Shown here piece after piece: positions 34,002 to 43,010 of a stretch of 64,000 nt of DNA (its first letter is position 1; each line of letters opens with the position of its first letter). Source of the stretch: Corallococcus silvisoli (GTDB lineage Bacteria > Myxococcota > Myxococcia > Myxococcales > Myxococcaceae); assembly GCF_009909145.1 (NCBI RefSeq), contig NZ_JAAAPJ010000015.1, positions 1 through 64,000 of the forward strand. Direction: 5' to 3'. The translations under genes and the position numbers were made by a program. A model generated the notes under the pieces. It was not told the DNA's origin and did no database searches. It saw only the letters and a list, made by a program, of their open reading frames with translations.

Positions 34002-35107
34002 GCCTGGACGGCTTGCTGCGCGACAAGCGGATCATCGTCCTGTGCGGCGCGGGCGGCGTGGGCAAAACGACGACGGCGGCGGCGCTGGGCGTGGCCGCGG
34101 CCCGCGCGGGGCGCCACGTGCTGGTGCTCACCATCGACCCGGCGCGCCGGCTGGCGGAGGCGATGGGGCTGAAGGAGAACGGCTCGGAGCCCACGTCCGT
34201 GCCCCCGGAGCGGCTCTACGCGGACGGCGCCCGCGGCGCGGGCCGGCTGGACGTGTGGATGCTGGAGCCGCACATCGTCTTCGAGCGCATGGTGCGCCGG
34301 CTGTCCGCCACGGAGAGCGCCGCGCGCGCCGTGCTGGAGCATCGCCTGTACCGCTTCCTGTCGGAGCTGGTCGCGGGCGTGCAGGAGTACGCCGCCGCGG
34401 AGGCGCTGGACGGCTTCCTGGCGGAGGGGCACTACGACCTCATCCTCCTGGACACCCCGCCCAGCCGCCACGCGCTGGACTTCCTGGACGCCCCGGGCCG
34501 GCTGGCGCGCTTCCTGGACGACCGGGTGGTGTCCCTCTTCGGTCCGGATTCGGGCCGCGCCGGCCGGCTGTGGCAGGGCGCGCAGGCGCTGGTGGGCAAG
34601 GTGCTGGACGGCATCTTCGGCGACGGCTTCGCGCAGGAGATGCGCACCTTCGTCGCCGCCTTCGGAGGCCTGTTCGCCGGCATCCGGCTGCACGCGGACC
34701 GGCTGCGCCAGCACCTGTCGTCGAAGGACGCGGCCTTCCTGCTCGTCACGTCGCCGGAGGCCGCGGCGCTGCGCGAGGCCGCCTTCTTCCAGGAGGCGCT
34801 CCAGGCCAAGGGCCTGCCCTTCGCGGGCTACGTGCTCAACCGCAGCTGGGCGCGCGAGGACGGCCTCGCCCCGGCCGCCAACCTGAAGTCCCACGCCCGC
34901 GGCGCCGCGGACACCGACGCGGTGCTCGCGCTGGAGCACCTGGAGGGCATGGAGGACGCGCGCGCGAAGGCCCACCGGTCGCTGCTGGCGAGGCTTGCGG
35001 AGGGGCTGCCCCGGGGCGCGCTGGCCATCGCCGCGCCGGACGCGGGCGCGGACCTGGAGGACTTCCGGGGACTCGTGCACCTGGGCGACGCGCTCACCGT
35101 CGCCTGA
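33998..35107 (+). CDS. Get3/ArsA-like ATPase, subunit B
   Basis: A 369-residue P-loop ATPase. Walker A reads CGAGGVGKTTT: the catalytic Lys23 is kept, but the signature lysine position is Ala18. Switch regions LTIDPARRLAEAMGL and LLDTPPSRHALDFLD are clear and well conserved with the family. Loss of the signature lysine in one partner but not the other implies an asymmetric heterodimer, as in the actinobacterial pair. The ATG at 33998 overlaps the upstream stop (ATGA). The frame extends far upstream only because of GC-rich shadow sequence. Confidence 0.8.
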   Translation: MSLDGLLRDKRIIVLCGAGGVGKTTTAAALGVAAARAGRHVLVLTIDPARRLAEAMGLKENGSEPTSVPPERLYADGARGAGRLDVWMLEPHIVFERMVRRLSATESAARAVLEHRLYRFLSELVAGVQEYAAAEALDGFLAEGHYDLILLDTPPSRHALDFLDAPGRLARFLDDRVVSLFGPDSGRAGRLWQGAQALVGKVLDGIFGDGFAQEMRTFVAAFGGLFAGIRLHADRLRQHLSSKDAAFLLVTSPEAAALREAAFFQEALQAKGLPFAGYVLNRSWAREDGLAPAANLKSHARGAADTDAVLALEHLEGMEDARAKAHRSLLARLAEGLPRGALAIAAPDAGADLEDFRGLVHLGDALTVA

Positions 35108-35222
35108 CGCGGCCGTCCTCGCGAAGGGCGGGCGGACGAGCGTCGCCGCCCACGGCTGGCTGGAGCTTTGCGCGCCCCGGCCGGCTTCCCATGTTCGTCA
35201 GGCGAGGAGGCCTGCGACGCAC

Positions 35223-36203
35223 ATGGGCACCAAGGACCACGGCAACGGCAACGGACGGCAGGACCTGGGGCGCTCGGACATCTCCACGCCGCCCACGGAG
35301 GCCATGGCCACGCACCGCGCCCCGGACGTGGCCCCCCCGGGCTCGCGCGAGCGCGCCGAGTCCGACGTGAGCGGTTGGAACCCCGCGCGCGACGAGGAGC
35401 CCGCCGCCCGCGAGGGCCGCTTCCACCGCGCCGCCGCCTGGCGCCTGGGCCAGGTGCGCACCGACGTGGACGACACCGGCGCGTGGCGCGCGGACCGCGA
35501 CGGCGAGCACGGCGGCGCGGAGGGCCCCTACGGCCGCGACGACCGGGACGTGCGCTTCGCCAACGGCGAAGGCCCCGACCGGACGATGGGCGAGGTCCCC
35601 GACTACGAGCTGCGCGGCCAGCGCTCCGACTACCGGGAGTGGGACCGCACCGGCTACGGCGGAGAGGAGCCCCTGCTGCGCGACCGCCCGGCCCGGGACC
35701 CGCGCGCGGCCCCCGCCCGACCGGCCGCGTCCTCCCAGCGCCGCTGGAGGCGGGAGCGGCTCACCGCGCGCGACGTGATGACCCGACAGGTGCGCACCGC
35801 CCACCGCGGCAGCACGCTGCGCGAGGTGGCGCGGTTGATGCGGGACGAGGACTGCGGCGCCGTGCCCATCGTGGACGCGGAGGGCCGGCTGCTGGGGCTC
35901 GTCACGGACCGGGACCTCGCGCTGCGCGCCTTCACCGGCCCGCGCTCCGTGGACGGCCTGCGCGCCGGGGACGTGATGACGGAGGACCTGCAGGCCGTGA
36001 TGCCGGAGGAGGACCTCCACGGCGTCATCGACCTGATGGGCCGCAGGCAGGTGCGCCGCGTGCCCGTGGTGGAGCCGGATGACCGGCTGGTGGGCATCAT
36101 CGCGCTGGGGGACATCGCCCAGCGCGCGGACCAGGACGAGGCCTTGCAGGACGCGCTGGCGCGCATCTCGTCGCGGCGCTCGTTCTGGAGCCGGCTGCGC
36201 TGA
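35223..36203 (+). CDS. CBS-domain pair protein with a disordered N-terminus
   Basis: A 326-residue protein. Residues 1-175 are Arg/Asp/Gly-rich and probably disordered. Residues about 180-300 form two CBS motifs (TARDVMTRQVRTAHRGSTL..VPIVDAEGRLLGLVTDRDLA and AGDVMTEDLQAVMPEEDL..VPVVEPDDRLVGIIALGDIA), a Bateman module that typically binds adenosine nucleotides. No enzyme domain is attached, so it may regulate a partner. AGGAGG lies 12 nt before the start at 35223, a slightly long spacing. It converges on the Rieske gene. Confidence 0.8.
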   Translation: MGTKDHGNGNGRQDLGRSDISTPPTEAMATHRAPDVAPPGSRERAESDVSGWNPARDEEPAAREGRFHRAAAWRLGQVRTDVDDTGAWRADRDGEHGGAEGPYGRDDRDVRFANGEGPDRTMGEVPDYELRGQRSDYREWDRTGYGGEEPLLRDRPARDPRAAPARPAASSQRRWRRERLTARDVMTRQVRTAHRGSTLREVARLMRDEDCGAVPIVDAEGRLLGLVTDRDLALRAFTGPRSVDGLRAGDVMTEDLQAVMPEEDLHGVIDLMGRRQVRRVPVVEPDDRLVGIIALGDIAQRADQDEALQDALARISSRRSFWSRLR

Positions 36204-36259
36204 GCAAGGCCCTGGGAGCGGGAGGCACGCGGCCTCCCCTCCGCCACGGGCCCCTCGCC

Positions 36260-37060
36260 TCAGGGGATGGTGACGACCACCTCGGACGCGCCCGGCGCCA
36301 CCGTGAACGTCTTCAGGTCGCTGGTGGCCGGGCCCTGCGTCACGGTGCCCGTCTTGGTGAACGTCGACGCGTGGCAGGGGCAGAGCAGCTCGTCGAGGCT
36401 GGCCTCGAAGCCCACTTCGCACTGCTGGTGCGGACAGATGGAGTCCACCGCCGAGTACGTGCCGTCCGCCAGCTTGAAGATGAACACCGTCTTGCCGTAG
36501 CCGGTGGGCTTCCCGCTCACCATGCCGCCCGCGTTCTGCAGGTCGGGGAACTGGGCGAAGGTGAGGGTCAGCTTCCCGTTGACCACGGCGGGGAAGGTCT
36601 CGTCACCGGCCTTGAGCGAGATGCTCAGCACCTGCGTGCCCGCGTTGTACGTGGCCACGTACGTCTTCAGCGGCACCGTGGCGGGCGGGTGCGTCACCTT
36701 GCCGTCGGTGGCGAAGCGGGACAGGTGGCAGGGGCACACGGCCTCCGTGCCGTCGAAGCCCATGGGGCAGCCCACGTGGGTGCACGTGGCGGACAGCACC
36801 GCGTAGGTGTCCGCCGACGGGTGCACCACCAGCAGGTTCTCCTGACCGGAGCCGCCCGGGAAGCGCAGCGTCACCGCGCCGCCCGTGCGGGACAGGTCCG
36901 GGTAGCGCTGCACCACCAGCGCCACGATGCCGTCCTCGCCCGGCATCGGCACATCCAGCACCGGCGCGGGGTCGATGTCCGGCGCGCACGCCGGCAGCCC
37001 CGCGACCACGGCGCCCGTTCCCAACACTTTCTTGAAGAAGTCCCGGCGCGACGAGCTCAC
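36260..37060 (-). CDS. exported double-Rieske iron-sulfur protein
   Basis: A 266-residue protein with a twin-arginine signal (SRRDFFKK) and a Cys at 25 after GLPA, consistent with a Tat-exported lipoprotein. It carries two complete Rieske [2Fe-2S] sites: CTHVGC (Cys93, His95) with CPCH (109-112), and CPHQQC (Cys209, His211) with CPCH (227-230). Rieske proteins usually have one cluster; two in one chain suggest electron wiring between partners. It starts with GTG, overlapping the upstream yceI-like stop (GTGA). With the YceI and b561-like genes it forms a redox operon. Confidence 0.85.
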   Translation of the reverse strand: MSSSRRDFFKKVLGTGAVVAGLPACAPDIDPAPVLDVPMPGEDGIVALVVQRYPDLSRTGGAVTLRFPGGSGQENLLVVHPSADTYAVLSATCTHVGCPMGFDGTEAVCPCHLSRFATDGKVTHPPATVPLKTYVATYNAGTQVLSISLKAGDETFPAVVNGKLTLTFAQFPDLQNAGGMVSGKPTGYGKTVFIFKLADGTYSAVDSICPHQQCEVGFEASLDELLCPCHASTFTKTGTVTQGPATSDLKTFTVAPGASEVVVTIP

Positions 37061-37632
37061 GTGCCCTCCTGGAAGACGAGGTGGGGCTCCAGCACCAGCT
37101 TGTCATCCACCTTCACCAGCAGCAGCGTGGGGCGCTCGATGTTGTAGCCCTCCAGGCTGATCTCGAAGGCGCCGTCCGCGGTCACCTGCTTCGCGGAGTC
37201 GAACTTCACCGTCATGGGGACCTCCACGTCCTTCGTCACGCCGTGGAAGGTGAGCTTGCCCTTGAGCTTCACCGGCACGGAGCCCGGGAAGGTCGCGGGC
37301 GCCTTCACGCCGGTGGCCACGGCCTTGAGCTCCACGAGCGGGAACTTGGACGCCTCCGTCACCTCCAGCATGTGCGTGTCGCGGTTGGAGTTCTGGGAGT
37401 CGAAGTCCTTCACCTGGGCGCGCACGGCCACCTGGAGGGTGCCGTCCGGCTTCAGCACGGCCTTGCCCTCGCTGGGAGGGGCCTTGCCGGACACCTCGTG
37501 CAGCTTGTGGATGAGCTTGTAGGTGAGGTTGCTGGAGTCCTTCTTCACGGAATACATGCGGACCGCGTCCTGCGCGGCGGCGGGGAGCGCGAGCAGCAGG
37601 GCAGCAAGCGGGGCGAGTCGACAGGCAATCAC
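37057..37632 (-). CDS. YceI family periplasmic protein
   Basis: A 191-residue protein with a signal peptide (1-21, cleaved after LPAAAQ or nearby) and a lipocalin-like YceI barrel. Typical phrases are SNLTYKLIHKLHEVSG, FDSQNSNRDTHMLEV, GKLTFHGVTKDVEVPMTV and FEISLEGYNI. Family members bind isoprenoid chains such as polyprenyl quinones and often sit beside a cytochrome b561 gene, as here. The start is GTG at 37632, with GGAGG 5 nt upstream. It overlaps the double-Rieske gene by 4 bp. Confidence 0.85.
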   Translation of the reverse strand: MIACRLAPLAALLLALPAAAQDAVRMYSVKKDSSNLTYKLIHKLHEVSGKAPPSEGKAVLKPDGTLQVAVRAQVKDFDSQNSNRDTHMLEVTEASKFPLVELKAVATGVKAPATFPGSVPVKLKGKLTFHGVTKDVEVPMTVKFDSAKQVTADGAFEISLEGYNIERPTLLLVKVDDKLVLEPHLVFQEGT

Positions 37633-37710
37633 GGCGTCCTCCAGGAAGGGATACAGCTGCCTCCACATAACGACCTGCGCGCGGAGACATTCACGACAGG
37701 GAGTCTCACG

Positions 37711-38505
37711 TCAGAAGGTGAGCGTGACGATGCCCGCGGCGACACAGCCCAACGTCGCATAGCCCACCACCTGGTGCGCGGTGGCGAGCTTCGGCTCTCG
37801 CAGCTCTCCGTAGCTGTCCGTCGCCAGGATGCCCAGCACCGCCTGGGTGATCATCCCCGCGGTGGCCAGGCTCATGAAGATCTTGTGGAACGTCACCGTG
37901 TCCCACTGGAACGCGCGCTCCACCGGATCCGGCGCCAGGACGCCCAGCGTGGCCACCGTGGCGAACAGCACCGACGTGCCGATGACGACGCCCCGGTGCC
38001 AGGCGAGCAGCGAGCGGTCATCGCCATGGCCCCGGAACGAGCGGTTGAACTGGATCTGCCCCAGCACCGTGGCCGCGGTGAGGCCGCCCGCCATCGCGAG
38101 CCCCAAGCCCTGGTGCAGCTTGAGCATCGTCCGCCGCGTCTTGAGCTGGCCCTCCAGGTTCGGGTCCAGCAGGCCCGCGGACGCCTCCGACTCCGGCGTC
38201 AGCAGGTCGAAGTCCAGGCCCGGCTCCGACGCGGCGCCCGGGGTGGCCGTGGAGCCCGGCTCCTGCGTGGCGGACACCGGCGGCGTCACGTCCGGCGTCA
38301 CCGGCACCGGCGCGGCCGGCGAGGAGGTCGTCTGCTCCGCCATCTCCTGCGTGGACGACGGGGTCGAGGAAGAAGCCCTGCTCTTCACGGGCTTGCGCTT
38401 GGCCGCCGCGATCAGCACGGGTGCATCCGGCGCGAGGGCCGCGCTGGCGGGGGAGGCCGCCAGGAGCAGGACGGCCAGCAGAGGGGCAATGACGCGGGTC
38501 ATCAT
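37711..38505 (-). CDS. b561-like four-helix membrane protein
   Basis: A 264-residue protein: signal-like hydrophobic start (1-24), a Ser/Thr/Pro-rich spacer (30-115), then four membrane helices. Each begins with a histidine: LHQGLGLAM, WHRGVVIG, FHKIFMSLA and AHQVVGYAT. This spacing recalls cytochrome b561, where four histidines hold two haems, so quinone oxidation or reduction is inferred. The family assignment is by pattern only. The start at 38505 is one of two adjacent ATGs. It is first in the operon with yceI and the Rieske gene, 78 bp upstream of yceI. Confidence 0.65.
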   Translation of the reverse strand: MMTRVIAPLLAVLLLAASPASAALAPDAPVLIAAAKRKPVKSRASSSTPSSTQEMAEQTTSSPAAPVPVTPDVTPPVSATQEPGSTATPGAASEPGLDFDLLTPESEASAGLLDPNLEGQLKTRRTMLKLHQGLGLAMAGGLTAATVLGQIQFNRSFRGHGDDRSLLAWHRGVVIGTSVLFATVATLGVLAPDPVERAFQWDTVTFHKIFMSLATAGMITQAVLGILATDSYGELREPKLATAHQVVGYATLGCVAAGIVTLTF

Positions 38506-38710
38506 GGGATTCCCAAGGAGACGACGCGGCCCGTCGAAGTGGGCCGCCACCGCTCCACGCTACCCCGGCTCGCGGCCCCGGTGCACGGAAGTGCATGTGG
38601 GCTCTGGGTCTAGGAGAACCCTTGTCTGATGAACCCTTGTGACAGCGGCGCAACCAGGGCGGATGACGCCTGCTCACCCTCCGAGGGCCGCCTGAAGTCG
38701 TGCACGCCGC

Positions 38711-39136
38711 TCACGCGGGCGTGGTCGCGGGCACTTCTGAACGGGGCGCGGTCCCCTGGGCCAGCTCCAGGCCCAGGGCGTGCGGATCGAAGTAGGCGAA
38801 GAAGCGGCGGACGCGGTCGCCATCCCATTCGATGATGGAGACACCCTCGTAGGCGATGGCGGCCCCGTTGTGCGCGGTGCCCTGCGTCTCCCATTCGAGG
38901 GCCACGCGGTCGCCGGACTCAATCACGTTGCGGAAGGTGGAGCGCACCTGACCGAGCGTGCCCTTGTATTCGGTCCAGAAGCGCCGGGCGCCCGCGATGC
39001 CGGAGAAGACGCTGTGCGAGGCCACGTTGCTCACCCGCGCGTCGTCGGTGAAGAGGGCGACCAGCGGCTCGATGTCGCCGTGCTCCTCCAGGTTCCGCAG
39101 TGCGTCCACGAAGCGCTGTGCTCGTTCCATCGGCAT
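38711..39136 (-). CDS. SnoaL-like/NTF2 domain protein
   Basis: A 141-residue single-domain protein of the SnoaL-like polyketide cyclase group: MERAQRFVDALRNLEEHGDIEPLVALF, the FTDDARV turn, GARRFWTEY and YEGVSIIEWDGDRVRRFFAYFD are typical. Enzymatic activity is not certain; many such proteins only bind small ligands. The start is ATG at 39136, with GAGG upstream. It is divergent from the membrane-GNAT fusion gene (159 bp between). It is not close in sequence to the NTF2-like protein at 2445-2927. Confidence 0.75.
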   Translation of the reverse strand: MPMERAQRFVDALRNLEEHGDIEPLVALFTDDARVSNVASHSVFSGIAGARRFWTEYKGTLGQVRSTFRNVIESGDRVALEWETQGTAHNGAAIAYEGVSIIEWDGDRVRRFFAYFDPHALGLELAQGTAPRSEVPATTPA

Positions 39137-39295
39137 CGCGTGTCCTCGCTCTTCGAAGTGGAGTAGGGATATGCCCGGGAAAGGTGCGCACGCGGGGGAG
39201 CTGCGACCTTCTTCTGGCGGCTGCCCCCTCGTACCCCGTGCGAAGGCAGCCCCCCTTGCCCGCCGCTGGCTCGCAGGTGAAAGAGGAGCACATCC

Positions 39296-40489
39296 ATGTC
39301 GCAGGAAGCCCACCGCACCCGGCCTCCGACCGAGGAGGAGTCCTCTCCGACGCCTACCGCACCACCCCGGGTCAAGCGGTCGTGGCAGGAAGCCGAGGCC
39401 GCCCTGCTGGCGGGTCCTCCCGGGCCAGCGTCAGCCCAGCGAGGGTGGCGGGAAGTGGATACCGACCTCGGAGAACTGGCACCGGAGCGAGCGCTCGCGG
39501 AGAGAGCGTGGCGAAAAGCCGAGGCCGCCCTGCTGGCGCGCTCACCGGCGCTAGCGCGGGTGACGACTCCAGAGGAAGAAAACGCCAGGGAAGGCCGCCG
39601 CCCTCCGCCCCGGTCGCGCCAAGGCGCCGGAGTGGGCAGCACGGTCTTCCTGCTGCTGACGGGGCTGTACCAGTTGCGCCGGCTGATGCCGCTCGCGGAC
39701 GTGGCGCCATGGGACTTCTCGGCGCTGTTCGCGAAGGGCTACGGCACCCTGGCCCTGCTGGTGTTGTTTCCCACGCTGATGGCGCTGTGGGGCATCATCA
39801 GGGGCGACCCGACGCGGCAGGAAAAGGGCTCGATGTGGCTGCTGTTCCAGTCGGTGTGCTGGGCGGTGGTGGGGCTGGTGGTGCTCTTCCAGGGCGAGTT
39901 CGTCGCGGCGCTCCTGATGCCCTGGCACCTGACGCTGGTGTCCGCCATCCTGATGACCCCGACGACGGGGCCTCGAGAAGAGGCGCCGGTGCCGCCGAGC
40001 ACCCCACTTCAACCGCCCACCGTGCGGCCCGCGGCGCCTGAGGACCGGGCCGCTGTCGCGTCGCTCCAGTCCGCGGCCGTCGCCCGGCGCCCCTCGCTCT
40101 TCGCCCTGGAGCCCGGCGCGGAGTGGGACGAGCGCCACCCGGTGTTGGTGGCGGAGGAGGACGGCCGCGTCATCGGGTGCGCCTCCACCAGCGCCTACAG
40201 CTTGCGCGAGTGTTACGCGGGCGTGGCGGACTTCCACGTCTTCGTGGCGAAGGAGGCCCGGGGCAGGAACGTGGACACCCTCCTGCTCGAGTCCCTGATG
40301 AAGGCCGCGGAGGCCCGGGGCATTCACAAGCTCACGACCTGCGTGCTCGCCGGCAACACGCACGCGCTCGAGCGGTTCGAGAAGTTGGGCTTCACCCGCG
40401 TGGGCGTCCACGCGAAGCACGCGGAGCTCAACGGGACGCGGCACGACGTGGTGGTGGTGGAGAAGGTCCTGTCCGCGAGCGTGCGCTGA
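39296..40489 (+). CDS. membrane protein fused to a GNAT acetyltransferase
   Basis: A 397-residue protein in three parts. Residues 1-105 are charged, with three imperfect copies of a W-[RQ]-x-[AV]-[ED]-[AT]-x-L helix (SWQEAEAALL, GWREVDTDLG, AWRKAEAALL). Residues about 112-225 hold three or four membrane helices ending in LLMPWHLTLVSAILM. Residues about 240-397 form a GNAT domain (TVRPAAPEDRAAV, GVADFHVFVAKEARGRNV, LAGNTHALERFEKLGF). The acetyl-CoA loop ARGRNVDTLL departs from the usual Q/RxxGxG/A. The start has GAGGAG upstream. The membrane part resembles the next gene. Confidence 0.7.
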   Translation: MSQEAHRTRPPTEEESSPTPTAPPRVKRSWQEAEAALLAGPPGPASAQRGWREVDTDLGELAPERALAERAWRKAEAALLARSPALARVTTPEEENAREGRRPPPRSRQGAGVGSTVFLLLTGLYQLRRLMPLADVAPWDFSALFAKGYGTLALLVLFPTLMALWGIIRGDPTRQEKGSMWLLFQSVCWAVVGLVVLFQGEFVAALLMPWHLTLVSAILMTPTTGPREEAPVPPSTPLQPPTVRPAAPEDRAAVASLQSAAVARRPSLFALEPGAEWDERHPVLVAEEDGRVIGCASTSAYSLRECYAGVADFHVFVAKEARGRNVDTLLLESLMKAAEARGIHKLTTCVLAGNTHALERFEKLGFTRVGVHAKHAELNGTRHDVVVVEKVLSASVR

Positions 40490-40590
40490 GCCGCGCCACG
40501 GAGACGGCCTCTCCCTCGGAGTCCAGGCGGAAGGGGGGCCCTTGCTCCCCACCCATCCGGCGGAGGATGACTGTCGCCCAGGAGCACCCC

Positions 40591-41367
40591 ATGTCCCAGG
40601 AAGCCACCCGTTCCGCGCCGCCCTCCACCGGAGACGAGCCGTCCGAAGGCGCGCTCGCGCCCATCGCGGCGGAGGCGTTTCCTCCGCTCGCGCTCCTGCT
40701 GGAGGAGGCGCGCTCCCCGGGCAGGGTGCCCGCGGACGTCGACGCGCTCATCGTGGGACTGGGCCGCCCGCCCTCGGCGGACGAGTCGCTCCGGGAGCGG
40801 GCGGACCTGCTCCTGGGGCTGCTGGACCGGAGCAACGAGGTGGGGGACCACGTGGGCTCGGGCGGGATGAAGGTGCGGCACGCGGCGAAGGAGGCCCTGC
40901 TGGCCCTGGGCTACCCGTACGCGATGGAGCTGCCGCCGGAGCTGCTGGAGAAGGAGGGGCTCTCCCTCAAGGAAGAGCCCCAGAACGCGGGCAAGATCGT
41001 CATCGCGGCCCTGTCCGTGCTGTACCAGTCCGGAGCCCTCTTCCTGCTCCAGCAGTTGGGCAACTCCTTCAAGATGAGCGACGACACGTTCCTCTCCGTC
41101 ACGGGCGGAGGCATCTGGCTCGTGACCTTGTGCGCCGTCCTGGGCCACCTGGAGCGCTCTCGGGACCTGCAGGTCCTCGGCTCGGTGGGGCTGTGGGCGA
41201 TGGCGGTGGGCTGGGGGCTGTTGAGCATCCTGGGCGCCCTGCTCACGGGCGGCATGGCGCTCATCTTCCTTCCCTGGCACCTGGCCCTGTGGACCGCCAT
41301 CGCGCTGCGCCCGCAGCCCGCCCCACAGGAGTCGCCGGATCCACCCGCCCCCCGGACCACGCCCTGA
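40591..41367 (+). CDS. membrane protein related to the preceding gene
   Basis: A 258-residue protein with an N-terminal soluble helical part (about 25-125) and three or four membrane helices (about 140-245) ending FLPWHLALWTAIALRP. This parallels LLMPWHLTLVSAILMTP of the preceding gene. Both proteins also begin MSQEA. The GNAT domain is absent. The start at 40591 has GGAG 7 nt upstream; an ATG at 40567 is possible. The two genes look like a local duplication in which only one copy carries the acetyltransferase. Function is unknown. Confidence 0.6.
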   Translation: MSQEATRSAPPSTGDEPSEGALAPIAAEAFPPLALLLEEARSPGRVPADVDALIVGLGRPPSADESLRERADLLLGLLDRSNEVGDHVGSGGMKVRHAAKEALLALGYPYAMELPPELLEKEGLSLKEEPQNAGKIVIAALSVLYQSGALFLLQQLGNSFKMSDDTFLSVTGGGIWLVTLCAVLGHLERSRDLQVLGSVGLWAMAVGWGLLSILGALLTGGMALIFLPWHLALWTAIALRPQPAPQESPDPPAPRTTP

Positions 41368-41378
41368 CCTCGCGGTGC

Positions 41379-42854
41379 TCACCCCCGCGAGTCCTGGGCC
41401 CACTCCTCGCGCGTCCAACCCTGCCGTTCATAGAGGGCCCGGCGCTCCGTGGGCAGCGCGTCCCAGGTGAGGCCGGGATCCAGGTCCTTCGGGCGGCTGA
41501 AGAGGCCGGGGACATCGCTCCGGACGGCCTGGGCGGCGCGCTCGGGGGTGAGGCCGCGCAGGCCGTAGCCGAGCTTGAGGCCCGCGTGGTGCTGGCCGCT
41601 CTTGTCTGAGACCGCGAAGGACACGCCGCCACCGAACTCCGCGGTGCGGGGGTTGAGGGTCGCGTGCGCGCGGGCGTGCGGTCCCGCGCCCAGGGACAGC
41701 TCCACCTTGCCCTCCGAGTCGCGGCTCACGCTGGCGATGCTCAGGTCCACCTGGAGCTGCGTCTCCACCTTGCCGTGCGCATCCGTCATCACCTCCAGCC
41801 CCAGGGGTCCCGCCTTCGTGGCGACCCCCGCCTGCGCATGGACGTCGACGGGGCCGCGCGCGGAGGCGCGGGCCTCGGTCTTCAGGTGGAGCAGGTCGTG
41901 GGACGCGCTCGCTTCGGCGGAGAGGAAGGCCCCGGCGGGCTTCTCTCCGGAGAGGACCTGCGCGCGGGCGGTGACGGCCTCGTAGGCCTGGACGAGCGAG
42001 CGCTGGGGGCGGCCCAGGCCGGCCTTCCATTCGGACTCGTAGCGCTCCCTTTGGGGGTCGGACCAGGCGAGCCCGAGCGACGTCTCCCGCAGGTCCAGCG
42101 CCTGAGGCGGACCGAGCGCGCGCAGGGCTCGGAGGCTGTCGGCCCGTGCCACGGCCTCGCCGTAGCGCAGCAGGTAGGCGTCATGGGCGACGACGGCTGC
42201 ACGGCCCGTGTCGGTGGCGTGGGCATTCACCGCGTCCCGCAGCGCCCCCGGCAGCTTCGGATCATTGGTGAAGACCTCGGGCCGGCCGGGCAGGCCCAGC
42301 GGCCCCGAGACACCGCCCGGACGCCGCAGGAGGACGCCGTTCGACGCGGCCTGCTCGAGGAAGGCCTGACGGGACGTGGCATCCATCCGGGACACGTACG
42401 TGGCGAGCAGGCCCTCGCGGTCCATGCGCTCCAGCGTGGCGCGGTACGCCTCGCGCGGCACGGTGCCCAGCGCGGTGTGCGCGGCCTGCACGTCGCCGCC
42501 GGTGAGGAAGGGGTTCGTCAGGCTCCGCGTCAGGTGCGACCGGAGCGTGGCGTAGACGTCCTCGGGAACGGGAGCCGAGGGGGCCCGCGTCCGGCCCCCC
42601 AGCGCCGCGAGCTCCCGGGCGGACACGGCGGGCCCCGGGGCTGTACCCGGGGGAAGGGGCTTGGGCGGAGCACCGGGGGGACCGTCGTAGGTCCGCAGCT
42701 CGTTGCGCGCGGGCGGGGCGGCGCTGCTCTCGCTGACGGAGGACCGGCGGGCACCGGCGGGGCCCACGCGTGGCTCCAGCGTGGGGGCTCCGGGTTCGGG
42801 GAGCGTGGGGTCGGGAGGAAGAGGGCTGCTACCGGGGACATCGATTCGGGACAT
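41379..42854 (-). CDS. large hypothetical protein, Pro-rich N-terminus
   Basis: A 491-residue protein with no signal peptide or membrane segment. Residues 1-90 are Pro/Ala-rich, residues 95-300 are helical, and residues 310-440 are beta-rich with alternating GKVETQLQVDLSIASVSRD-like strands (barrel- or sandwich-like). A Trp-rich end closes it (YERQGWTREEWAQDSRG). I recognise no family. Its layout, a disordered start and a compact C-terminal module next to a cell-wall hydrolase gene, would fit a secreted effector, but that is speculation. The start has GGAG 8 nt upstream. Confidence 0.5.
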   Translation of the reverse strand: MSRIDVPGSSPLPPDPTLPEPGAPTLEPRVGPAGARRSSVSESSAAPPARNELRTYDGPPGAPPKPLPPGTAPGPAVSARELAALGGRTRAPSAPVPEDVYATLRSHLTRSLTNPFLTGGDVQAAHTALGTVPREAYRATLERMDREGLLATYVSRMDATSRQAFLEQAASNGVLLRRPGGVSGPLGLPGRPEVFTNDPKLPGALRDAVNAHATDTGRAAVVAHDAYLLRYGEAVARADSLRALRALGPPQALDLRETSLGLAWSDPQRERYESEWKAGLGRPQRSLVQAYEAVTARAQVLSGEKPAGAFLSAEASASHDLLHLKTEARASARGPVDVHAQAGVATKAGPLGLEVMTDAHGKVETQLQVDLSIASVSRDSEGKVELSLGAGPHARAHATLNPRTAEFGGGVSFAVSDKSGQHHAGLKLGYGLRGLTPERAAQAVRSDVPGLFSRPKDLDPGLTWDALPTERRALYERQGWTREEWAQDSRG

Positions 42855-43010
42855 CGGGCTCGCTCCGAGGAAGGAGGAGCCGGTCCGCGATGCAGCCGGT
42901 GCGCCACCGTCAGGTGCCTGGAATCACGGCACCCCACCACGGCCAGCCGCCCTGACGCGGGACCCAGGTCCCGCGCGACAGACGGCTCTCGTGCGGACGG
43001 CGCAGCGTGC

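Noticed and set aside
33045..35107. Arsenite efflux ATPase (ArsA)
   Set aside because: Arsenic-binding cysteines and ars genes are absent; the Get3-like pair is a better fit.
38611..38645. Direct repeat GAACCCTTGT at two nearby positions
   Set aside because: Only 10 bp, two copies, no symmetry; could be chance.
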